Below are positions 16,445-23,910 of a DNA stretch of 64,000 nt, piece after piece. Each line of letters starts with the position of its first letter. The stretch's first letter is position 1. A program made the translations under genes and the position numbers. A model generated the notes under the pieces. That model saw only the letters and a program-made list of their open reading frames with translations. It was not told where the DNA came from and searched no databases. The DNA is from Nocardioides guangzhouensis (GTDB lineage: Bacteria; Actinomycetota; Actinomycetes; Propionibacteriales; Nocardioidaceae). The stretch spans positions 124,000-187,999 of the forward strand of contig NZ_SDKM01000004.1 of the NCBI RefSeq assembly GCF_004519545.1, given 5' to 3'.

Positions 16445-17134
16445 TCAGGAGGTGGTGGCGCTGGGTGCAAGTCGGGGGGCGAGGCGCGTGACTCTGTCGT
16501 CGAGCTCGGCGTAGGCGGCGTCGAACGCCCGCGCCGTACCCACCGCGACCGGGTCCGGGACAGACCAGTGGGCCCGGACGGAGCCGGGGTCGAGCTCCTC
16601 GTGCGCACGGTCGCACACCGTGATGACGAAGTCGGTCGGCTGCAGCACCGCCGCCAGGGCCTGTGGTCCGGGCTGCACCAGCGTCAGGCCGTGCTTGCCG
16701 GCCACCCCGCGGGCTCCACGGGCGATCTCGCCCGCCGGGTGCGTGCCGGCCGACGACACGGGAACCTCGCTGGCGCGGGCCCACAGGGCGGCCGCGAGCT
16801 GGGAACGCGCCGAGTTGGCGGTGCACACGAACACCACGCGGGGCACGTGCGTCAGCGACGCGGGCAGCAGCCCGTCCAGAGGTTCCCGGAGGAGCCGGAG
16901 GTAGGAGCGTCGCCGGTCGGCCTCCGACCGGTGCCGGTGCAGCAGACCAGCCTGCTCGAGAACGCGCAGGTGGTGGGCCACCAGGTTCGAGGGCATCTTC
17001 AGGAGCGCCTGCACGTCGGTGGGCGAGGCGTCCCCGTCGGCGAGCAGGTCGACGATGCGCACGCGCGCCGGATCGGCGAGGGCGGCGTGGACGCGCGCGC
17101 GTTCCTCACTTCTCACTTTTCGCTCAGTAGCCAT
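16445..17134 (-). CDS. ArsR domain fused to LMW-phosphatase arsenate reductase
   Basis: A 229-residue fusion. Residues 5-85 are an ArsR/SmtB winged helix (HAALADPARVRIVDLLADG, then PSNLVAHHLRVLEQAGLL). The second half, from about residue 97, is an LMW-PTP domain: RVVFVCTANSARSQLAAALW with Cys-x5-Arg, SSAGTHPAGEI, and WSVPDPVAVG as the acid loop. It could sense and reduce arsenicals, or the phosphatase domain may act as the effector-binding part. It heads the arsenic operon. A 17-bp-spaced promoter (TTGCAC and GATAAT) ends 7 nt before the ATG, so the transcript is probably leaderless, and a palindrome covers the -10 region. Confidence 0.9.
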   Translation of the reverse strand: MATERKVRSEERARVHAALADPARVRIVDLLADGDASPTDVQALLKMPSNLVAHHLRVLEQAGLLHRHRSEADRRRSYLRLLREPLDGLLPASLTHVPRVVFVCTANSARSQLAAALWARASEVPVSSAGTHPAGEIARGARGVAGKHGLTLVQPGPQALAAVLQPTDFVITVCDRAHEELDPGSVRAHWSVPDPVAVGTARAFDAAYAELDDRVTRLAPRLAPSATTS

Positions 17135-17158
17135 TGACTCAATTATCACTGAGTCAAT
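17133..17158 (-). promoter_or_regulatory. Operator over the -10 element of the ArsR-ArsC fusion operon
   Basis: ATTGACTCA-N8-TGAGTCAAT is a perfect 9-bp inverted repeat. On the minus strand the -10 hexamer GATAAT lies inside it, with TTGCAC 17 bp upstream, and the ATG begins 7 nt after the -10. Repressor binding would block the promoter directly. Its sequence differs from the ATCGAC-type sites at 12.6 and 17.6 kb, so a different regulator, probably the fusion protein itself, should bind. Confidence 0.75.
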
Positions 17159-17213
17159 GTCACCGTGCAAGCCCGGTCCATCCCGAGGCGATGGGGTCAG
17201 CCGGCAGGCAGCC

Positions 17214-17573
17214 TCAGGCCGTGACTCCCCCCAGCAGGCCGGCCAGGTCACCGAGGGCGGCGGTGTTGATGCGGTAGTACACCCACACCCCGCGCTTCTC
17301 CCGGTCCAGCAGGCCAGCCTGGTGCAGCAGCTTGAGGTGATGGCTGATGGTTGGCTGGGACAGGTCGAAGGCGTCGTTGAGGTCGCACACGCACGCCTCA
17401 CCGTCAGCGTGCGACGCGACGAGGGAGAGCAGCCGGAGCCGCACCGGGTCCGCGATCGCCTTGACCAGCGGGACGATCCGCTCGGCCGCCTCCGCACTCA
17501 ACGGCTCACGGGTCACCGGCGCGCAGCAGGCGACCGCTTCGACCGGGGTGAGCTCCAAGAGGGACTTCGACAT
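17214..17573 (-). CDS. arsR: ArsR family arsenic-responsive repressor
   Basis: A 119-residue winged-helix repressor with the classical metalloid site ACVCDL in the helix before the recognition helix, then LSQPTISHHLKLLHQAGLL and the wing REKRGVWVYYRI. A further Cys pair lies near the N-terminus (AVACCAP). It should repress in the absence of As(III)/Sb(III). It is divergent from arsI, and the shared spacer has overlapping promoters and a palindrome. A TTGGCA / CAATAT pair 17 bp apart ends 6 nt before the ATG, so it is probably also leaderless. The operon behind it has its own promoter. Confidence 0.92.
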   Translation of the reverse strand: MSKSLLELTPVEAVACCAPVTREPLSAEAAERIVPLVKAIADPVRLRLLSLVASHADGEACVCDLNDAFDLSQPTISHHLKLLHQAGLLDREKRGVWVYYRINTAALGDLAGLLGGVTA

Positions 17574-17576
17574 GCG

Positions 17577-17597
17577 TCGATATTGACATATCTCGAT
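17577..17597. promoter_or_regulatory. Divergent arsR/arsI promoter-operator
   Basis: An imperfect palindrome, TCGA-TATTGACATATC-TCGA, lies between arsR and arsI. It covers the arsR -10 (CAATAT, minus strand) and the arsI -35 (TTGACA at 17583-17588, plus strand), so one bound ArsR dimer could shut both genes. Confidence 0.65.
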
Positions 17598-17652
17598 GCG
17601 TGTGCCAAGTTCGTCACATCGACATCCATCTATGTCCGGAGGAACGATCTTC

Positions 17653-18156
17653 ATGTCCCGCATCCAGCTCGCCCTGAACGTCGACGACATCGACGCCGCC
17701 GTCGACTTCTACGCCACCCTGTTCGACACCCCGCCGGCCAAGCGCCGCCCCGGCTACGCCAACTTCGCGGTCGAGAACCCGCCGGTGAAGCTGGTCCTGT
17801 TCGAGAACCCCGAGGCGACCGGGACGCTCAACCACGTCGGCGTCGAGCGCGAGTCGATGGACGAGGTCCAGGCCGAGGCCGACCGCCTGGAGGCAGCGGG
17901 CCTGACCCTCGACGTGGAGGGCGACGTCGTCTGTTGCTACGCCCGCCAGGACAAGCACTGGGTCACCGGCCCCGACGGCCAGCGGTGGGAGAACTACGTC
18001 GTGCTGGCCGACGCCCAGCCCGAGCTGGAAGGACGCACGCTGCTCGACCTGACCGGAGAAGTGTCGACCGGCGGCTGCTGCACGTCAACGACCGAGGGTA
18101 CGGCGCTGGCTCCTCACACCGACACGAAGACCTCTGAGGCGGTGGGCTGCTGCTAG
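17653..18156 (+). CDS. arsI: ArsI/CadI-type organoarsenical C-As lyase
   Basis: A 167-residue vicinal-oxygen-chelate protein. Putative Fe(II) ligands fit the ArsI pattern: Gln5, His61 (LNHVGVE) and Glu113 (RWENYVV). The trivalent-arsenical site is the adjacent Cys94-Cys95 in VVCCYARQDKHWV. ArsI cleaves the C-As bond of methylarsenite and aromatic arsenicals using oxygen; the same family includes mycobacterial CadI, induced by cadmium. The C-terminal tail has two extra Cys pairs (142-143, 166-167), unusual relative to the catalytic core. The ATG at 17653 follows GGAGGAACGATCTTC. It is divergent from arsR and probably controlled by it. Confidence 0.9.
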   Translation: MSRIQLALNVDDIDAAVDFYATLFDTPPAKRRPGYANFAVENPPVKLVLFENPEATGTLNHVGVERESMDEVQAEADRLEAAGLTLDVEGDVVCCYARQDKHWVTGPDGQRWENYVVLADAQPELEGRTLLDLTGEVSTGGCCTSTTEGTALAPHTDTKTSEAVGCC

Positions 18157-18187
18157 CAGGCCCGCCGCACAGCGAAAGGAAAGTGCC

Positions 18188-18388
18188 ATGGAACAGATCG
18201 CCATCACACGGGCGGTGGCCGGGGAGCTGCACCGCGACCGCTCTCGAGCAGCGGCGGGCGCCTGGCTCGTTGCCGTCGCTCGCTGCTGCCGACCCAGCAC
18301 GTGGAGGCAGGCAGTGCGGCGCCTGGCCTCGATGACCCGATCGATGAACCGAGGGCCGCGGACGACCGGCGTAGCCTGCTGCGCATGA
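18188..18388 (+). CDS. Hypothetical 66-residue protein downstream of arsI
   Basis: The gene has a strong ribosome site (AAAGGAAAG) 4 nt before the ATG and starts 31 nt after the arsI stop, so it is likely on the same transcript. The product is basic, with Cys pairs in VARCCRPSTW and at the C-terminus (VACCA). No family is recognised. It may be a truncated remnant, since nothing further is open before the exporter gene at 18643. The spacer between them holds no recognised feature. Confidence 0.45.
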   Translation: MEQIAITRAVAGELHRDRSRAAAGAWLVAVARCCRPSTWRQAVRRLASMTRSMNRGPRTTGVACCA

Positions 18389-18642
18389 CCACCGGTGACG
18401 GGGCTCGTCGCGTCCGGGTCGGAGGTCTCGACGGCCGCGGCACGGCGAGCCGCCGTTGACCAGGTCGTCCCGGAGTGAAGGACATGACTGCTCAGGTGTG
18501 GTCGCGGGAACCGGCGAAGCCGTGCCGGGCGCCGGGCTACGACTGCTGCGACGGTGAGGAACCGGCGAATTGACCGGTCCGGCCCCGCGGCCGCGGTGCC
18601 GGCGCTCAGTCCTGCCATCTCGTCCTTCATCGGAGTCTTGTC

Positions 18643-19578
18643 ATGCACGAACACCTTCCGCCTCTTCGCGCCCACGCCGGGCGCTCCGCGGTGGCCTCGC
18701 TCGTCGCGGCGGCCGCCTGCTGGGGCCTCGGCACCGTCGCCTCCAAGCAGATCGTCGACGACGTCGCGCCGCTCATCCTCCTGCCGGTGCAACTGACTGC
18801 CAGCTGCCTGCTGCTGTTGCTGATCACCTTGATCCGCCGCGAGTCCTTCTCGTGGACGCCGTCGACACGCCGCCTCGCCGCGCTCGGCATCCTCAACCCC
18901 GGGGCCGCCTACGCGCTCGGCCTGATCGGGCTCACCACCATCACCGCCAGCATGTCGGTCCTGCTGTGGGCGCTCGAGCCCGTGGTCATCCTGCTGCTCG
19001 CCGCCCTGGTGCTGCACGAGCGGATCCCGGCTACACTCGCTGGCCTGGTCGCGGTCGCCATCACCGGGGTGCTGCTGGTCGTCTACGAGCCGGGTGCCGC
19101 CGGAAACACCGTCGGAATCACCCTGACCCTGGTGTCCATCGGGTTCTGCGCCCTCTACACCGTGCTCACCCGCCGACTGATGCTCGATGACTCCTCCCTG
19201 GCCGTCGTGCTGGCCCAGCAAGCCGCAGCCCTCGGCTTCGCGGTCCTCCTGGCCGCGGTCGTTCAGCTGGCCCGCGGCACCGGCTGGGCCCTCGGCGACC
19301 TGGGACCGAGGACCTGGCTGGCCGCTGCCGCGTCCGGCGTCCTCTACTACGGCCTCGGGTTCTGGTTCTTCCTCTCCGGCCTGCGTCAGGTGCCCGCGTC
19401 GTACGCCGGTGCGTTCCTGCCGCTCATCCCGGTCTTCGGGGTGGCCGCCGGCTTCCTGACCGGCGAGCGACTGGAGCCCCGCCAGTGGATCGGCGCGCTC
19501 CTCATCGTGGCCGGGATCACCGCGGTCGCGGTTCGTCTGCGCGGCCCGGCGTCGACACCGCACGCGGTCACCCGCTGA
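18643..19578 (+). CDS. EamA/DMT superfamily exporter
   Basis: A 311-residue protein with ten hydrophobic helices arranged as two EamA repeats. The first has AAACWGLGTVASKQI and ALEPVVILLLAALVLHERI; the second has GLGFWFFLSGLRQVPASYAG, LIPVFGVAAGFLTGERL and a closing GALLIVAGITAVAVRL. Members export metabolites such as amino acids and their analogues. The location just past the arsenic genes is suggestive but does not establish an arsenical substrate. No clear ribosome site precedes the ATG. Confidence 0.9.
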   Translation: MHEHLPPLRAHAGRSAVASLVAAAACWGLGTVASKQIVDDVAPLILLPVQLTASCLLLLLITLIRRESFSWTPSTRRLAALGILNPGAAYALGLIGLTTITASMSVLLWALEPVVILLLAALVLHERIPATLAGLVAVAITGVLLVVYEPGAAGNTVGITLTLVSIGFCALYTVLTRRLMLDDSSLAVVLAQQAAALGFAVLLAAVVQLARGTGWALGDLGPRTWLAAAASGVLYYGLGFWFFLSGLRQVPASYAGAFLPLIPVFGVAAGFLTGERLEPRQWIGALLIVAGITAVAVRLRGPASTPHAVTR

Positions 19579-19745
19579 CGTGGTCACGCTCGAGGTGCGA
19601 GGTGGTCGGGCCGCGGTCCGACCGGGCCGCCCGACAGGAACGGTGGCTCGTCGCAACCGGGTCGCGGGGGACCAATCAGGTGACCTAGGCCTCTGGGCGG
19701 CCTGGACGCCACGCGCGACGCTGGTCCCGTCGGGAGGGAGTCGAC

Positions 19746-19925
19746 ATGGAGCGCTGGGAGTACAAGGTCGCTGACCTGACCAAGGTCGAGAAGAACATCG
19801 ACGAGCTGAACCGGCTCGGAGGCGAGGGATGGGAGGCGGTCGGCATGGTGTCGACCTGGGGAGCCGGCGGCTTCAAGTTCGTGCACCCGATCGCCCTGCT
19901 CAAACGACGCGTTCCGGAGGGCTGA
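19746..19925 (+). CDS. DUF4177 small protein
   Basis: A 59-residue protein starting MERWEYKVADLTKVEKN and containing LNRLGGEGWEAVGMV, the usual DUF4177 pattern of a small alpha/beta domain with a conserved Gly-Trp-Glu. Function unknown for the family. The ATG follows GGGAGG with short spacing. A decayed second copy of its last third lies at 47.6-47.75 kb with very high nucleotide identity. Confidence 0.8.
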   Translation: MERWEYKVADLTKVEKNIDELNRLGGEGWEAVGMVSTWGAGGFKFVHPIALLKRRVPEG

Positions 19926-20043
19926 ACCCGTCCGGCCGTGCCGCCTTCGCACGGGGCGGTGCGCCCGATGTCGCCGCACCCTCCGTGAGGGGTCAGGGGA
20001 TGTCGCCCGCGCGCAGCTCCGGCCCTTCCCCGCCGGCGGTCGC

Positions 20044-20961
20044 TCACACCGGTTCGGCGATCGACTGGATGCGCGCCGTCGCCAGCTGAATCATCAGCTC
20101 GGCGGCCTTCGACAGGGTCGCGCCCGACCGGTGCACGATCCCGAAGGTGTCGACCTGCTTGGGGCGCAGCGACACCCAGCCGGCCTTCGGAGCGAGCCGG
20201 GGCAGGAGCGCCTGGGCCGCGCCCTTGGGGATGACCGTGTCGGCGAATCCCATGCCGACCAGCTCGACGGCGGTCTCGACGTCCTCCACCTCGATCCGGG
20301 TCTGCGGGTTGATCCCGGCCTCGTGCAGCATCTTGCGCAGGACCAGCCGCGTGGAGTCCTCGTCGCGCCAGGTCGTCTCGGGCATCACGATCTGGGCCTG
20401 ACCGAGGCGGTGGGCGGTGACGGGTGACCTGAGCTTCTCGGGATCGGCGCTGACGTAGACGAGCTCGTCGGTGGCCACCGGCGTCACGGTCATGCCCTCG
20501 CTGCGCACCTGGGGAATGGCGATCATGGCGGCCTCGATGTAGCCCCGGCGCAGCTGCTCCTGGACGTCGCTGGAGTTCTGCCCGATGAGCTCGACGCGCA
20601 CGCCCGGGTGACGCTTCAGGACGTCGGCGATCAGCGACGCACCGGCGTAGAGCCGTGACGTGCCGAACATGCCGAAGCGGATCGTCCCCGACTCCATGGC
20701 CGTGACCGACTCGATCGCCTTCTGCGCCTCCGCAGCCGCAGCCAGGGTGCGCTCGGCGTGCGGTCGCAGCGAGTCGGCGACGGTGGTGGGTACGACGCCT
20801 CGGCCGACCCGGCGGAACAGCTTCGCGTCGATCGACTTCTCCAAGGTCCGGATCTGCTCGCTGATCGACGGCTGGGCATAGCCGAGGTGCTCGGCTGCGG
20901 CGGTGAGCGAGCCCAGCTCGTAGGTGGCCAGGAAGCACCGGAGCTGGTGCAGCGACATCAT
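20044..20961 (-). CDS. LysR family transcriptional regulator
   Basis: A 305-residue LysR regulator. The N-terminal helix-turn-helix reads LRCFLATYELGSLTAAAEHLGYAQPSISEQIRTLE split over residues 6-40, and the effector domain begins GTIRFGMFGTSRLYAG. It resembles the CbbR/nitrogen-assimilation-type subgroup that starts MxLxQLRCFL. AAGGAGATTCCT lies right before the tandem ATG codons. The divergent neighbour is the small zinc-ribbon protein gene, with the shared spacer holding CCCTATGGG. Effector and regulon are not predictable. Confidence 0.9.
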   Translation of the reverse strand: MMSLHQLRCFLATYELGSLTAAAEHLGYAQPSISEQIRTLEKSIDAKLFRRVGRGVVPTTVADSLRPHAERTLAAAAEAQKAIESVTAMESGTIRFGMFGTSRLYAGASLIADVLKRHPGVRVELIGQNSSDVQEQLRRGYIEAAMIAIPQVRSEGMTVTPVATDELVYVSADPEKLRSPVTAHRLGQAQIVMPETTWRDEDSTRLVLRKMLHEAGINPQTRIEVEDVETAVELVGMGFADTVIPKGAAQALLPRLAPKAGWVSLRPKQVDTFGIVHRSGATLSKAAELMIQLATARIQSIAEPV

Positions 20962-21058
20962 AGGAATCTCCTTGACTTTCCGAAGGAAACTGAGGCTACC
21001 CCTATGGGTCTGGCTCCCTCACACTCGAGTAAGACAAGAATCCCCGAGGGAGGTCCCG

Positions 21059-21232
21059 ATGTTCACCCACCACTGCACCGCCTGCGACAAGACGCAGCTC
21101 ATCTTCTTCAGCCAGGTCACGGGCCTCGCTGAGGTCGACCACGGCACCGCCGTCACCTTCACCTGCTGGTGCGGCTCGGAGCAGACCTGGGTCGCCGGCC
21201 AGCGCTCGACGGACGCTCGCGTCGCAGCCTGA
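21059..21232 (+). CDS. Small zinc-ribbon-like protein
   Basis: A 57-residue protein with Cys in THHCTACDKTQLI and FTCWCGSEQTW, giving a CxxC...CxC set suited to one zinc ion. GGGAGG lies 6 nt upstream of the ATG. It is divergent from the LysR gene and ends at a strong hairpin. No named family recognised. Confidence 0.75.
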   Translation: MFTHHCTACDKTQLIFFSQVTGLAEVDHGTAVTFTCWCGSEQTWVAGQRSTDARVAA

Positions 21233-21244
21233 CTCGACCTCTGA

Positions 21245-21281
21245 CAGGAGACCCGGCGCTCACGAGGCGTCGGGTCTCCTG
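21245..21281. terminator. Strong hairpin terminator
   Basis: CAGGAGACCCG and CGGGTCTCCTG form a perfect 11-bp stem around a 15-nt loop. It follows the zinc-ribbon gene by 12 nt and lies between convergent genes, so it may act for the sulfatase as well. Confidence 0.85.
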
Positions 21282-21318
21282 CGTCGAACGCGGGGAAGCC
21301 GAGGTGGCGTCGTGGCCG

Positions 21319-23688
21319 TCACTGCCGGGCCATGGCGACCCGGAGCCGCTCCTCGGGTGTGATCAGGTGGTCCGCGTCCTCGGCGTCCTGGTCGAGGTCG
21401 ATCTGGACCCAGTTGACAGTGCCGCTGAAGGTGCTCGTCTCGCGCGTGTAGTCGGTGCTGACCGGGGAGGCGGTGTCGCTGCCGACGTCGGCGGTCTCGT
21501 CGGCGGAGAACAGCATCGGGACGGTGGCGTCGACACGCCCTTCACCGACCGGGGCTCCGTCGACGTACAGGCGCACGGTTCCCCCCTTCGCGAGACCGCC
21601 CCCGTCGTAGTCGAACTCCATGCGCACCTGGTGGGTCCCTGCGGGGATCGACTTCTCCCCCTCGATCGTGAACTGCTGCAACCCGAGGAGGTTGTAGCAG
21701 TAGCGGGGCCTGCCACCGACGGCGTACAGGGACCACCCGGCGAACGCCCCACCCTGGGCGATGATCACGCCTTCGGCGCCGGTGGCCGGCACCTCCACCT
21801 CGGCGGAGACGGCGTGCGACCTGTTCTTCACGTTGAGGAGCGAGGCCTCGGTGAGCCGTCCCATGCCCCCGAAGAGCAGCTGGGTGTTGCCCGTGACCAG
21901 GTCCGGTCGCCCGGCGAGGGCAGAGCTGAACCGTTCGATGCGGCGGTCGTCGAGGGGGAGAACGTTGTACGCGCGGGCCTCCTCCAGCCACAGCTGCTGG
22001 AGCTCCGCGAGCTTGTCCGGCATCTCGGCGGCAAGGTCGCGGGACTGGCTCCAGTCGGTGTTGGTGTCGTAGAGCTCCCAGACGTCCTGGTCGAACGGCC
22101 CGAGGGGTTCGACCACCCAGGGTGTGCTGTGACGGGTGACGGCCGTCCAGCCCTCGTGGTAGATGCCCCGGTTGCAGAACATCTCGAAGTACTGCGTCCG
22201 GTGCCGCTCGGCGCGGTCCGCGCCGTCGAAGGAGTAGGCCATGCTGACCCCTTCGATCGGCCGTTGGGGTACGCCGTTGACCAGCGTCGGTTCGGGCAGC
22301 CCGGCGGCCTCGAGGATCGTGGGCGCCACGTCGATGACGTGGTGGAACTGCGCGCGCACCTCGCCCTTCGCAGTGAAGCCGCGCGGCCAGTGCACGATGG
22401 TGCCGTTGCGCGTCCCGCCCCAGTGGGACGCGACCTGCTTGGTCCACTGGTACGGCGTGTCCATGGCGTGCGCCCAGCCGACGGCGTAGTGGTTGTAGGC
22501 CGTCGGGGTTCCGAGCTCGTCGATCCGCGACGACACGTACTCCGGCGTCTCCAGGTGGGCGGCGCCGTTGAAGATGAACATCTCGTTGAACGAGCCGTTG
22601 ACGGTGCCCTCGGCCGACGCGCCGTTGTCCCCCACGATGTAGTAGACGAGGGTGTCCTCCAGTGCACCCAGGTCGTCGATCGCGTCGACCAGTCGACCGA
22701 CGTGGTGGTCGGTGTGCTCGAGGAAGCCGGCGTACACCTCCATCTGTCGCGCCAGCACCGGCTTCAGCTGCTCGGGCATGTCGTCCCACGCCGGGATCTC
22801 GTCGTGCCGGGCCGTGAGCACCGTGTCCTCCGGCACCACGCCCAGCTCCTTCTGCCGCGCCAGGATCTCCTCGCGCAGCGCGTCCCACCCCGCGTCGAAC
22901 CGGCCCTTGTACCTGTCCGACCAGGCCGTGGGCACGTGGTGCGGCGCGTGCGTCGCGCCCGGGGCGTAGTAGACGAAGAACGGCTTGTCCGGCGTCAACG
23001 ACTTCTGCTGCCGGATCCAGCCGATGGCCTTGTCGGTCATGTCCTCGGTGAAGTGGTACCCCTCCTCCGGGGTCGACTCCGGCTCCACCGGGGTGGTGCC
23101 CTCGTAGATCGCCGGGTAGTACTGGTTCGTCTCGCCACCGATGAAGCCGTAGAAGTACTCGAAGCCCCCGCCGCCGGTCGGCCACGCGTCGAACGGTCCC
23201 GCGGGACTGGTCTGCCAGACCGGCACCTCGTGACACTTGCCGAACTGCGCCGTCGCGTAGCCGTTGAGACGCAGCGTCTGCGCCAGCGGGGCACACGTGT
23301 TCGGGCGGACCGAGCTGTACCCGGGCGCCGACGTCGCGAGCTCGGTGATGACCCCCATCCCGACGCTGTGGTGGTTCCGGCCGGTCAGCAGCGCCGCCCG
23401 GGTCGGGGCGCACAGCGCGGTGGTGTGGAACCGGTTGTACTTCAGCCCGCCCGCTGCCAGGCGGTCGGCCGTCGGCGTCCGGCACGGCCCACCGAAGGCG
23501 CTCGACGCGGCGAAGCCGACGTCGTCGAGAAGGATGACGAGCACGTTGGGCGCCCCGGCCGGCGGCCGCAGCGGCTCGATCGGCGGGAACGTCGCTGCCG
23601 GATCCTTCGCGTCGTACGGCAGCGAACCGGTGAAGGGCTGATCCGGTATCGGAAGGGTCAGGCGCGGGCTGGTGCTGTCGTGCGGCAT
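21319..23688 (-). CDS. Type I arylsulfatase
   Basis: A 789-residue alkaline-phosphatase-superfamily sulfatase. The metal-binding start is VLVILLDDVGFAASSAFGG. The formylglycine site is CAPTRAALLTGR with Cys93 as the residue to be oxidised by the formylglycine-generating enzyme. GKCHEVP, THAPHHVP and DNGASAEG supply other active-site residues. The length and C-terminal beta-rich extension (from about residue 640) match long arylsulfatases that hydrolyse sulfate esters. No signal peptide is visible, so it is probably cytosolic. It is isolated, with no sulfatase-activating gene nearby. Confidence 0.93.
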   Translation of the reverse strand: MPHDSTSPRLTLPIPDQPFTGSLPYDAKDPAATFPPIEPLRPPAGAPNVLVILLDDVGFAASSAFGGPCRTPTADRLAAGGLKYNRFHTTALCAPTRAALLTGRNHHSVGMGVITELATSAPGYSSVRPNTCAPLAQTLRLNGYATAQFGKCHEVPVWQTSPAGPFDAWPTGGGGFEYFYGFIGGETNQYYPAIYEGTTPVEPESTPEEGYHFTEDMTDKAIGWIRQQKSLTPDKPFFVYYAPGATHAPHHVPTAWSDRYKGRFDAGWDALREEILARQKELGVVPEDTVLTARHDEIPAWDDMPEQLKPVLARQMEVYAGFLEHTDHHVGRLVDAIDDLGALEDTLVYYIVGDNGASAEGTVNGSFNEMFIFNGAAHLETPEYVSSRIDELGTPTAYNHYAVGWAHAMDTPYQWTKQVASHWGGTRNGTIVHWPRGFTAKGEVRAQFHHVIDVAPTILEAAGLPEPTLVNGVPQRPIEGVSMAYSFDGADRAERHRTQYFEMFCNRGIYHEGWTAVTRHSTPWVVEPLGPFDQDVWELYDTNTDWSQSRDLAAEMPDKLAELQQLWLEEARAYNVLPLDDRRIERFSSALAGRPDLVTGNTQLLFGGMGRLTEASLLNVKNRSHAVSAEVEVPATGAEGVIIAQGGAFAGWSLYAVGGRPRYCYNLLGLQQFTIEGEKSIPAGTHQVRMEFDYDGGGLAKGGTVRLYVDGAPVGEGRVDATVPMLFSADETADVGSDTASPVSTDYTRETSTFSGTVNWVQIDLDQDAEDADHLITPEERLRVAMARQ

Positions 23689-23885
23689 CGCTGGTACCCC
23701 CGGGGTCGTCGTGGCTGCGGTCCTCCACCCTCGAAGCCTCCAGCCCGAGCCTCGGCCGTGATGGACTCGGTCTCAGCGTGCCCGGAGACCTCCTCGCGCG
23801 CCAGTGGGAGTGGCCCTATCCGGGCACATGACGTCGTCGCCGACGTACGCCGTCCCCCACCAGCATGCGAGACGGCTCGCACGCC

Positions 23886-23909
23886 CTCGAACGTTCCCTA
23901 GGGTTCGAG
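23886..23909 (+). promoter_or_regulatory. Inverted repeat abutting the decarboxylase start
   Basis: CTCGAAC and GTTCGAG form a perfect 7-bp inverted repeat with a 10-nt spacer containing CCTAGG, ending 1 nt before the ATG at 23911. It could be an operator or, in the RNA, a hairpin masking the start. Confidence 0.4.
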
Positions 23910-23910
23910 C

